Shown here: positions 7,419 to 14,363 of the stretch, piece after piece | How positions within the stretch are numbered: position 1 is the stretch's first letter | Layout of the letters: every line of letters starts with the position of its first letter | Assembly (NCBI GenBank): GCA_017744755.1 | Contig: JAGIAU010000015.1 | Location: forward strand, 3,967 to 18,918 | Reading direction: 5' to 3' | Source: Microbacteriaceae bacterium | GTDB lineage: Bacteria; Actinomycetota; Actinomycetes; Actinomycetales; Microbacteriaceae | Length of the DNA: 14,952 bases | Made by a program: the position numbers and the translations under genes | Notes under the pieces: generated by a model | Databases searched by the model: none | Seen by the model: the letters and a program-made list of their open reading frames with translations, nothing else | What the model was told of the DNA's origin: nothing

Positions 7419-9404
7419 ATGATCGGGCGCATCCCCATCCGGTTCGTCGGCCCGGTCGAGTCGGAGGGCCGCTGGCCCGCGAAGGCGTGGGTCGGCGAGG
7501 TCGTGCCGTTCCGCGCGACCGTGTTCCGCGAGGGTCACGGCCGGCTCGGCGCGGAGCTGCTGCTCACCGACCCGGCGGGGGCGCAGCGCGCCCATCGGAT
7601 GCGCCTGACGGGCGAGGGCACCGATCTGTGGGAGGCGCTCGCCGCCCCCGACGCGCTGGGCACGTGGCGGTTCCGTGTCCGCGCCTGGAGCGACGACTGG
7701 GCGAGCTGGCTGCGGACCGCGGCCGTGAAGCTCGCCGCCGGGCAGGACGAGGAGCTGACGCTCGCGATGGGCGCGGAGCTGCTCGCGCGACGGGACCGGC
7801 TGAAGCTCTTCCGCGAGACGGCGGAGGCGCTCGTGGATGCCGGCCGCGGCCCGGAGGACCGGCTCTCGCTCGCGCGTTCCGCCCGCCTGAGCAAGGCGAT
7901 CGAGCTCGACCCCATCGCCTCCATGCACACCGAGTCGGCGGAGCACGAGCTCGTCGTCGAGCGGCAGCGCGCGGGCGTCGGGCAGTGGTACGAGTTCTTC
8001 CCCCGCTCCGAGGGCGCGAGGCGCGCGAAGGACGGGACGTGGACGAGCGGCACGTTCAAGACGGCGGCGAAGCGTCTGCCCGGCGTCGCCGCGATGGGCT
8101 TCGACGTGCTCTACCTGCCGCCGATCCACCCCATCGGGCTCACGCATCGCAAGGGGCGGAACAACGCCCCCGAGGCGCAGCCGGGCGACCCCGGCAGCCC
8201 CTGGGCGGTGGGCGGCTTCCTCGCGGACGGCGCGCGCGGCGGTCACGACGCGATCCACCCGGACCTCGGGACCCTCGCCGACTTCCGTGCGTTCGTCCGG
8301 AAGGCGAACGAGCTCGGCATCGAGATCGCCCTCGACCTCGCGCTCCAGGCCTCCCCCGACCACCCATGGGTGGAGGAGCACCCGGAGTGGTTCTCGCACC
8401 GCCCGGACGGCACGATCGCGTACGCCGAGAACCCGCCGAAGAAGTACCAGGACATCTACCCCCTGAACTTCGACCGCGACCCGGACGGCCTCTTCGCCGA
8501 GGTCGTGCGGATCCTGGAGCACTGGATCGCGCAGGGCGTGCGCATCTTCCGCGTCGACAACCCGCACACGAAGCCGCTGGACTTCTGGGAGCGGCTCATG
8601 GCCGACTTCCGCGCGCGCCATCCCGACGTCGTGTTCCTCGCGGAGGCGTTCACCCGACCCGCGATGCTCCGCTCCCTCGCCGACGCCGGATTCCAGCAGT
8701 CGTACACCTACTTCGCCTGGCGGAACACGAAGGCGGAGATCGAGGAGTTCCTGACGACCGTCTCCGACGACTGGTCGGCGACGCTGCGTCCGAACCTGTG
8801 GGTGAACACGCCCGACATCCTCACCGAGTACCTGCAGCTCGGCGGCCGGTCCGCATACCAGGTGCGCGCGGCGCTCGCCGCGACCGGCTCGCCCAGCTGG
8901 GGCGTGTACGCGGGCTACGAGCTCGTGGAGCACGTCGCCCGCCCCGGCGCCGAGGAGAACATCGACAACGAGAAGTACGAGTACAAGCAGCGCGACTGGG
9001 CCGCCGAGGAGCGGGCCGGCCGCTCGCTCGCGCCGTTCATCACCCGGCTCAACGAGATCCGCGCCGCCCATCCCGCGCTCCGCCAGCTCCGCAACCTCGC
9101 TGTGCACTGGTCCGACTCCGACGACGTCGTCGTCTACTCGCGGGCGCTGCCGGGCGCGTTCACCCCGGACGGCCGCCCCGACGGCGTCGTCGTCGTCGCG
9201 AACGTCGACTCGCACGCCGTCCGCGAGTCGAACGTGTACCTCGACCTCCCGCGGCTCGGCCTCGCGGAGGACGCCGAGTTCGACGTCGTCGAGCTGCTGT
9301 CCGGCGCCCGCTGGCGCTGGGGGAAGCAGGCCTGGGTGCGCCTCGACCCGCGCACCCTTCCCGTCCACATCCTGTCCATCGACTACGGATCGGCGACCCG
9401 ATGA
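7419..9404 (+). CDS. glgE: GlgE: alpha-1,4-glucan:maltose-1-phosphate maltosyltransferase
   Basis: A 661-residue GH13_3 enzyme that transfers maltose from alpha-maltose-1-phosphate onto the non-reducing end of an alpha-1,4-glucan, releasing phosphate. It is the chain-extending step of the actinobacterial GlgE pathway. The N-terminal beta domain (about residues 1-100, starting RIPIRFVGP) and a helical part precede the catalytic barrel, which begins near WYEFFPRSEG at about residue 190. The expected catalytic residues are present: nucleophile D380 in RIFRVDNPHTKP, acid/base E409 in VFLAEAFTRP and transition-state D466 in VNTPDILTEYL. All three are displaced by 14 from the recalled Streptomyces coelicolor numbering (394, 423, 480). 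YTYFAWRNTK and the Lys-rich ENIDNEKYEYKQRDW segment are also typical. Length is normal. It overlaps glgB by 3 nt (ATGA). Confidence 0.97.
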   Translation: MIGRIPIRFVGPVESEGRWPAKAWVGEVVPFRATVFREGHGRLGAELLLTDPAGAQRAHRMRLTGEGTDLWEALAAPDALGTWRFRVRAWSDDWASWLRTAAVKLAAGQDEELTLAMGAELLARRDRLKLFRETAEALVDAGRGPEDRLSLARSARLSKAIELDPIASMHTESAEHELVVERQRAGVGQWYEFFPRSEGARRAKDGTWTSGTFKTAAKRLPGVAAMGFDVLYLPPIHPIGLTHRKGRNNAPEAQPGDPGSPWAVGGFLADGARGGHDAIHPDLGTLADFRAFVRKANELGIEIALDLALQASPDHPWVEEHPEWFSHRPDGTIAYAENPPKKYQDIYPLNFDRDPDGLFAEVVRILEHWIAQGVRIFRVDNPHTKPLDFWERLMADFRARHPDVVFLAEAFTRPAMLRSLADAGFQQSYTYFAWRNTKAEIEEFLTTVSDDWSATLRPNLWVNTPDILTEYLQLGGRSAYQVRAALAATGSPSWGVYAGYELVEHVARPGAEENIDNEKYEYKQRDWAAEERAGRSLAPFITRLNEIRAAHPALRQLRNLAVHWSDSDDVVVYSRALPGAFTPDGRPDGVVVVANVDSHAVRESNVYLDLPRLGLAEDAEFDVVELLSGARWRWGKQAWVRLDPRTLPVHILSIDYGSATR

Positions 9405-11299
9405 ACGCACGGCACGCGCAGCCGGCCCCCGGCGCCCCCCGCACGCACGGTCTGGGCGCCGTCGACCTGCACCTGATCGGCGAGGGCCGGCACGAGCAGC
9501 TGTGGAACGCCCTCGGCGCGCATCCAGGAGCGCTCGACGGCGTCGATGGCACCTGGTTCGCCGTGTGGGCGCCGAACGCGAGCGAGGTGCGGCTCGCCGG
9601 GGAGCGCTGGAGCTGGGTGCCCGTCGACGGCCCGGCGCTGACCGCGATCGGCAGCGGCGTATGGGAGGCGTTCGTCCCCGGCATCGGTCCGGGCGACACC
9701 TACAAGTTCGCGATCCGCGGGGCGGGGGGCGACTGGTCGCTGCACATCGACCCGCTCGCGCGCTGGACGCAGACGCCGCCGGACACCGCCTCCCGCGTGG
9801 TGGCGAGCGGATACGCCTGGGGCGACGAGGACTGGCTGGCCCGGCGGGCCGGCTCCGATCCGCACACGGCGCCGATGAGCGTGTACGAGCTGCACCTCGG
9901 CTCGTGGAAGCCGGGACTGGACTACCGGCAGGTCGCCGCCGAGCTCGTGCCGTACGTGCAGGAGCTCGGCTTCACGCACGTCGAGTTCCTCCCGGTCATG
10001 GAGCACCCGTACGGGCCGTCGTGGGGGTATCAGGTGACCGGCTACTACGCGCCGACGAGCCGCTTCGGCCATCCGGACGACTTCCGCCACCTCGTCGACG
10101 CGCTGCACCAGGCGGGGATCGGCGTGATCCTCGACTGGGTGCCGGCGCACTTCCCGAAGGACGACTGGGCGCTCGCCCGGTACGACGGCGCGCCGCTGTA
10201 CGAGCACGCCGACCCGTTCCTCGGCGACCACCCGGACTGGGGCACGTACATCTTCGACTTCGGCCGGAGCGAGGTGCGCAACTTCCTCGTCGCGAACGCG
10301 CTGTACTGGCTCGAGGAGTTCCACGTCGACGGCCTCCGCGTGGACGCCGTCGCGAGCATGCTCTACCTGGACTACTCCCGGAAGCCCGGCGAGTGGCGGC
10401 CGAACGTGCACGGCGGCCGGGAGCACCTCGAGGCGATCGCGTTCCTCCAGGAGGTCACCGCGACCGCCTACAAGCGCAACCCCGGGATCGTCATGATCGC
10501 CGAGGAGTCGACGGCCTGGCCGGGCGTCACCTCGCCGACGAGCGCCGGCGGCCTCGGCTTCGGCCTGAAGTGGAACATGGGCTGGATGCACGACTCGCTC
10601 CAGTACATGGAGGAGCAGCCGATCCACCGCTCGTTCCACCACGACGAGATGACGTTCTCGATGCTGTACGCCTACTCGGAGCGCTACCTGCTGCCGCTCA
10701 GCCACGACGAGGTCGTGCACGGCAAGGGCTCCCTGCTGGAGAAGATGCCGGGCAGCCGTCCCGAGCAGCACGCGCAGCTGCGCGCCTACCTCGCCTGGCA
10801 GTGGGCGCATCCCGGCAAGCAGCTGCTCTTCATGGGCGGCGAGTTCGCCCAGTCCTCCGAGTGGAGCCAGGAGCGCGGCCTCGAGTGGTGGCTCACCGAG
10901 CACCGCGAGCACGCGGGCACGCAGCACCTCGTCCACGAGCTGAACCGCCACTACCGGGAGCGCGGCGCGCTCTGGGAGCTCGACCACGATCCGGCCGGCT
11001 TCGCCTGGATCGACGAGCGCGACGCCGCGCAGAACGTCATCGCGTTCCTGCGCTGGTCGCGCGGCGGGCACGCCGTCGCCGCGGCGTTCAACTTCTCCGG
11101 CGTCGCCGTCGACTACCGCATCGCGCTGCCATCCGGCGGGCGCTGGAACGAGATCCTGAACACGGACGCGGTGGAGTTCGGCGGCAACGGCACCGGCAAC
11201 CTCGGCGGCGTCGACGCGAACGCGGGCGAGCACTACGGCCGCCCCGCCTCCGCCTGGGTGCACCTCCCGGCGCTGTCCGCCGTGTGGCTCGCCCCCTGA
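9401..11299 (+). CDS. glgB: 1,4-alpha-glucan branching enzyme (short form without N1 module)
   Basis: A 632-residue GH13 branching enzyme that cuts alpha-1,4 chains and rejoins them as alpha-1,6 branches, creating new ends for GlgE. An N-terminal CBM48 domain (about residues 30-130, with DGVDGTWFAVWAPNASEV and SGVWEAFVPGI) precedes the barrel. Catalytic residues are D315 in DGLRVDAVAS, E368 in MIAEEST and D436 in SHDEVVHGKGS. Each is exactly 90 lower than in Escherichia coli GlgB (405, 458, 526), so the N1 module found at the front of long GlgB proteins is missing. The ATG overlaps the glgE stop (ATGA), fixing the start and showing operon coupling. treS and the maltokinase gene, which lie between glgE and glgB in some actinobacteria, are absent here. 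Confidence 0.96.
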   Translation: MNARHAQPAPGAPRTHGLGAVDLHLIGEGRHEQLWNALGAHPGALDGVDGTWFAVWAPNASEVRLAGERWSWVPVDGPALTAIGSGVWEAFVPGIGPGDTYKFAIRGAGGDWSLHIDPLARWTQTPPDTASRVVASGYAWGDEDWLARRAGSDPHTAPMSVYELHLGSWKPGLDYRQVAAELVPYVQELGFTHVEFLPVMEHPYGPSWGYQVTGYYAPTSRFGHPDDFRHLVDALHQAGIGVILDWVPAHFPKDDWALARYDGAPLYEHADPFLGDHPDWGTYIFDFGRSEVRNFLVANALYWLEEFHVDGLRVDAVASMLYLDYSRKPGEWRPNVHGGREHLEAIAFLQEVTATAYKRNPGIVMIAEESTAWPGVTSPTSAGGLGFGLKWNMGWMHDSLQYMEEQPIHRSFHHDEMTFSMLYAYSERYLLPLSHDEVVHGKGSLLEKMPGSRPEQHAQLRAYLAWQWAHPGKQLLFMGGEFAQSSEWSQERGLEWWLTEHREHAGTQHLVHELNRHYRERGALWELDHDPAGFAWIDERDAAQNVIAFLRWSRGGHAVAAAFNFSGVAVDYRIALPSGGRWNEILNTDAVEFGGNGTGNLGGVDANAGEHYGRPASAWVHLPALSAVWLAP

Positions 11300-11524
11300 C
11301 GTAGGCCGCCTCAAGAGACCTTGAGATCTCAAGCATGCTTGAGGCCGCGCGCAGCGAATCATGCCTCCCCGCGGCAGGAGTCCCCGTTCCGATCGAGCGG
11401 CGACGTCAGCACCACGACTCCGCCGACTCCGACCGCCGGGAGCATGAGGTCCAGAAGACAGACCCATCGAGCGGGTGGCTTCTTCTTGCGACCCGGAACG
11501 GCAAGTCGGCATACAGCCGATCCT
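11300..11524. other. Convergent intergenic spacer between glgB and the thioredoxin-like gene
   Basis: This 225-bp spacer has no convincing gene. The first ~45 bp hold the tandem palindrome listed separately. The rest is less GC-rich than the flanking genes. On the minus strand a short open frame ending at 11359 encodes a hydrophobic run (DLMLPAVGVGGVVVLTSPL), but it has only a weakly preceded ATG at 11445. No strong terminator with a T tract was found. Confidence 0.6.
11308..11345. repeat. Tandem palindrome built from CTCAAG/CTTGAG half-sites
   Basis: Four 6-bp half-sites follow in strict order: CTCAAG (11310-11315), 4 nt, CTTGAG (11320-11325), 2 nt, CTCAAG (11328-11333), 4 nt, CTTGAG (11338-11343). 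The second palindrome, with its CATG centre, is a perfect 16-mer. The junction CTTGAGATCTCAAG is a perfect 14-mer, and the outermost GCCTCAAG/CTTGAGGC also pair. It starts 9 nt after the glgB stop, so it may act as a bidirectional transcription end, but the regular half-site spacing also suits a protein-binding array. The half-sites match those of HspR HAIR elements, but the spacing does not. Confidence 0.6.
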
Positions 11525-12376
11525 TCAGTACAGCAGCGAGGTCAGCTTCCGACGGGCCGGCCCCACGCGCGGGTCGTCGCCGAGGATCTCGAAGTACTCC
11601 AGGAGCCGCGTCTTGATCTGCTCGCGATCCGACGCGTCGCCCTCGGCGAACGCCGCGAACAGGAGGGCGAACGCGCCCTCCGCGTCCCCGCTCGCGAACG
11701 CACGGTCCGCCTCGTCCGCGTCCGCGCCGCTGTCGCCGAGCCGGGCGAGCAGGCGGACCTGGGCGAGGCCGGCGACGGCCTCGGCGTCGCGCGGGTTCTC
11801 CTTGATCGCCTGCTCGTAGGCGGCGATCGCGGCGGCGTAGTCGCCCGCCTCGATCGCGTCGTAGGCGGCCTGATGGAGCGGGGGGAGGGGCGCGGGAGCG
11901 GGTTCCGCGCCCTCGGCGTCCTCGCCCGTGCCCACCGTGCCGGTGACGCCCTGCTGGGCCGCGACCTGGAGCACCTGCTCGAGCACGTCGCGGATCTCCG
12001 GCTCCGGCAGCGCGCCGACGAAGAGCGGCAGCGGCCGGCCGCCGATGACGGCGGCGATGAGCGGGACCTGCTGCACCTGGAAGGCCTGGACGAGCTGCGG
12101 GCTCGCCAGGGCGTCGACACGGGCGAGCGCGAAGCGGCCGCCGTACGTCGCGAGGATCGACTCGACGATGCTGCCCGGCGTCCGGCCGTCGCCGAACTCG
12201 ACGATGACGGGGACCGTCCGCGAGAGCTCGACGACGCGGCCGAAGCTCAGGTCGTCGACGGCGAAGACGGCGGCGTCCGGGTCGTCATCGCCGGGGGCGG
12301 CCGGCGCGTTCGCGCGGCGGACGAGCGAGGTGAGGTCGACCGCGCCGCGCAGGCTCGCGGCACCGGGGTCCGACAT
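11525..12376 (-). CDS. YbbN/CnoX-like thioredoxin-fold protein with TPR domain, lacking CXXC
   Basis: A 283-residue cytoplasmic protein with two parts. Residues ~40-140 form a thioredoxin fold: AVDDLSFGRVVELSRTVPVIVEF, then RFALARVDALASPQLVQAFQVQQVP with the conserved cis-proline, then GALPEPEIRDVLEQVL. An acidic/Pro-rich linker (about 155-168) leads to a TPR-like helical domain (LHQAAYDAIEAGDYAAAIAAY, then NPRDAEAVAGLAQVRLLARLG) ending in EYFEILGDDPRVGPARRKLTSLLY, typical of YbbN. The active-site position reads FGDGRTPGS and the protein has no cysteine, so it cannot do disulfide chemistry. A chaperone-like or scaffold role is inferred from E. coli YbbN/CnoX. The ATG shares one base with the upstream TGA (TGATG), so it is coupled to the membrane-protein gene. 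No strong terminator is seen after it. Confidence 0.88.
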   Translation of the reverse strand: MSDPGAASLRGAVDLTSLVRRANAPAAPGDDDPDAAVFAVDDLSFGRVVELSRTVPVIVEFGDGRTPGSIVESILATYGGRFALARVDALASPQLVQAFQVQQVPLIAAVIGGRPLPLFVGALPEPEIRDVLEQVLQVAAQQGVTGTVGTGEDAEGAEPAPAPLPPLHQAAYDAIEAGDYAAAIAAYEQAIKENPRDAEAVAGLAQVRLLARLGDSGADADEADRAFASGDAEGAFALLFAAFAEGDASDREQIKTRLLEYFEILGDDPRVGPARRKLTSLLY

Positions 12377-14229
12377 CAGAGCTCCTTCGAGGACACGATC
12401 CCGCCAGCGTAGCCGAGCACGACGATCGGCCCTTCGCTGTCGAGCGGGGGCACGTAGAAGAGCAGCTGGCCGACGTACGTCGACGCGTAGCCGCGCTCCG
12501 TGCGCTCGACGCCGCTCAGCAGCTGGATGTCGCCCTGCCCGATGACCTTCGCCCCGGCCTCCGCAGGCGAGACGTTCGCGAGCTGACGCACGGTGCCGGT
12601 GACGATGGCGCCGCCCTCCGTCGTCGCGAGCGCGATGAGCGGGCTGTCGCCGGCCGTGGTGGCGAACGCCATGTTGTTCGGCGACTCCTGCCCGGCCTGG
12701 TTCTGCTGCTGCGCCTGCTGCTTGGCGAGGCCCCAGCCGAGGATGAACCGGTCGTTCGCGATGTCGAAGGCGTCGTAGACGGGACTCGCGGTGTCCTGCG
12801 TGAGGATGTCGACGTACGCCGGGGTCACGCCGGCGAGCGGGAACGACACGAGCGAGCTGTCCGGAGGGAGCAGCGCGGTCCCGTCCTCGGTCGCCGGGAC
12901 CTCGGGGATGTCGGCCTGCAGCGCGACGAGGTACTCGACCTTGTACGCGTCGCGCGGGCCGGCCTGCGTGAGCACCATGGCGACCGGCGGGAGCACGGCG
13001 ACGGCGGGCTCCGGCGCGACCGTCCCGTCGGGTCCCGGGGTCGGCGTCGCCGTCGCGGTCGGCGCGGGCTCGCCCCCCTCGAGCGCCTGCGGCTGCGCGG
13101 CGACGAGGAAGAGGCGACGCGGCCACGCATCGGAGTCGGCCGGGACCTGCTGCGGGAGGCTGAGCGCCAGCTCGCCGTCCTGCGGGATCGCGGGCGACGA
13201 CGGGATCTGGCCGGCGTCCTTCGCGCGCAGCGCGTAGTCCGCCGTCTTCAGCTCGAGCGCTGGGCCGTCGACGCGAGTCGCGGCGAGCGCGGCGTCGTTG
13301 CCTTCGTCCGCGGTGCCGATGGTGTCCCGGACGCGCTCGAAGATGCGGCGGATCTGCCGCTCGTCGAGCGCCGGGATCGCCGCGCCCGGCTCGGTGGCGC
13401 CCGGGGTGGGCGTCGGCTGGGGCGTCGAGGCGGCGATCGCCGGGGTCCCGGCGTTGCCGAGGCCGACGGCGGCGATCGCGAGGATGACGACGCCGGCACC
13501 GGCCCTGGCGGCGGCCGCCTTGGGGGAACGCACCGACTTGATCGTGGGGCGCTTCGGCACCTTCGGCATCCGGCGCTTCGGGCCGCCCTTGTGGCGCATC
13601 CGGTAGACGGCGCCGAGCAGGAGGACGAGGCCGATGACGCCGAGCACGGCCCCGGCGATGATGAACCACGCCGAGACCTCGCGGGACGCCGGCGGCGGGG
13701 TCGGCCACGCGAGCTCGATCTCGGCGGGCGCCGGGGCGGTGCCGTCGGAGGCGAGCACATAGGTGAGGTCGACGGGGAACGTCTCCGTCATCCGCAGCGA
13801 GCCCTCGTCCCGGAAGTCCTCGATCCAGAGGTCGGCTCCGTACGGGTCCGGCACGGCGAGCTCGTCGCCCGGATGCGCGATCGACTCGAGCCCGCACAGC
13901 TCCGGGGCCGAGGGGTCGGGCGTGCACGCCTCCCCGTCGGCGTCGCGGAACGCGACCTCGTTGTAGGACGCGGAGCCGACCCAGGCGAGGACGTCCGCGC
14001 GGCGGGCGTAGGCGGCGACGATCTGGCCGTCGCCGCGGACCGTCATCGTCTGGCGCCCGTCGAGCGCGTTCAGCGTCGAGCCGTCGACGATCGTCAGCGG
14101 CGCCGAGCCCTCCGACTCGACCGCGTAGTCGTACTTCTGCACGGGCTCAGGCGCCGTGCGCACGCCGATCCCGAACGCGAGCAGCACGGCGGCTGCCACG
14201 AACGTGATGATGGCGAAGACGAGACGCAA
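12376..14229 (-). CDS. Multi-pass membrane protein with large extracellular domains, function unknown
   Basis: I do not assign a function. With the TTG at 14229 it has 617 residues: a membrane segment at about 3-22, an extracytoplasmic domain to about 185 that includes NALDGRQTMTVRGD and two cysteines (in GEACT and ELCGL) that could form a disulfide, and a second segment at about 186-209. A short, very basic cytoplasmic loop (KGGPKRRMPKVPKRP) and a third segment (about 238-256) follow. The C-terminal ~360 residues are extracellular, with two Pro/Thr/Ala linkers (PQPTPTPGATEP, PAPTATATPTPGPDG) and a Gln-rich patch (KQQAQQQNQAGQ). The frame is open to an ATG at 14313 (645 residues), but those 28 extra codons have poorer G/C third positions and would cover the divergent promoter region. 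GGGGAG at 14242-14247 lies 12 nt before the TTG. The stop overlaps the next gene's ATG. Similar proteins seem widespread in Microbacteriaceae, but this is from memory. Confidence 0.8.
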   Translation of the reverse strand: MRLVFAIITFVAAAVLLAFGIGVRTAPEPVQKYDYAVESEGSAPLTIVDGSTLNALDGRQTMTVRGDGQIVAAYARRADVLAWVGSASYNEVAFRDADGEACTPDPSAPELCGLESIAHPGDELAVPDPYGADLWIEDFRDEGSLRMTETFPVDLTYVLASDGTAPAPAEIELAWPTPPPASREVSAWFIIAGAVLGVIGLVLLLGAVYRMRHKGGPKRRMPKVPKRPTIKSVRSPKAAAARAGAGVVILAIAAVGLGNAGTPAIAASTPQPTPTPGATEPGAAIPALDERQIRRIFERVRDTIGTADEGNDAALAATRVDGPALELKTADYALRAKDAGQIPSSPAIPQDGELALSLPQQVPADSDAWPRRLFLVAAQPQALEGGEPAPTATATPTPGPDGTVAPEPAVAVLPPVAMVLTQAGPRDAYKVEYLVALQADIPEVPATEDGTALLPPDSSLVSFPLAGVTPAYVDILTQDTASPVYDAFDIANDRFILGWGLAKQQAQQQNQAGQESPNNMAFATTAGDSPLIALATTEGGAIVTGTVRQLANVSPAEAGAKVIGQGDIQLLSGVERTERGYASTYVGQLLFYVPPLDSEGPIVVLGYAGGIVSSKEL

Positions 14230-14262
14230 GGTACGGAACAACTCCCCGGAAAACGACGTTCC

Positions 14263-14268
14263 AGGGTA
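14263..14268 (-). promoter_or_regulatory. Possible -10 box for the membrane-protein gene
   Basis: On the minus strand TACCCT fits TAnnnT. A TTGGCT hexamer lies 19 bp upstream (14288-14293), slightly too far for a good -35. It would give a leader of about 27 nt to the TTG at 14229 and lies inside the longer ATG-started version, favouring the shorter gene. Weak evidence. Confidence 0.28.
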
Positions 14269-14323
14269 CCCGCAGAGAGCCTGGGAGAGCCAACCCCGAA
14301 GCCGCGGCGTCATCGATTCCCAC

Positions 14324-14329
14324 TAAACT
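14324..14329 (+). promoter_or_regulatory. Possible -10 box for the DivIVA-like gene
   Basis: TAAACT matches TAnnnT in a locally A/T-richer patch and lies 34 nt before the TTG start, leaving room for a short leader with the Shine-Dalgarno site. No clear -35 hexamer is visible 16-18 bp upstream. Confidence 0.4.
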
Positions 14330-14352
14330 CTGAGGGTTGCGGGCGAGCCACC

Positions 14353-14359
14353 GGGAGGG
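14353..14359 (+). promoter_or_regulatory. Ribosome binding site that fixes the TTG start at 14364
   Basis: GGGAGGG is a strong Shine-Dalgarno match ending 4 nt before TTG. It supports the TTG as the start rather than the in-frame ATG at 14394, ten codons later, which lacks such a site. Confidence 0.6.
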
Positions 14360-14363
14360 CGAA

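Noticed and set aside
7337..7438. Extended N-terminus of glgP from the ATG at 7438
   Set aside because: The added 34 residues are unlike phosphorylase N-termini, overlap the glgE start and would cover both promoters; MRAIRRFTVR at 7336 is the normal family start.
7371..9410. 679-codon minus-strand frame opposite glgE
   Set aside because: The translation is a His/Val/Arg-rich mirror of glgE codons, with no domains; the strand opposite shows a complete, catalytically intact GlgE.
4835..11299. Single plus-strand open frame of over 2,100 codons
   Set aside because: Its last 632 codons are glgB. The rest runs antisense to glgP and out of frame through glgE, with Arg/Pro/Asp-rich low-complexity translation. 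Long stop-free shadows are expected at this GC content.
11310..11343. HspR HAIR operator
   Set aside because: Half-sites CTTGAG and CTCAAG match, but they are 2 nt apart rather than 9, and the site lies between convergent gene ends, not near a heat-shock promoter.
9383..11512. 709-codon minus-strand frame opposite glgB
   Set aside because: Although its ATG at 11512 has an AGGA site 8 nt upstream, the protein is a shadow of glgB with no recognisable fold. Only the first few codons are considered in the small-ORF finding.
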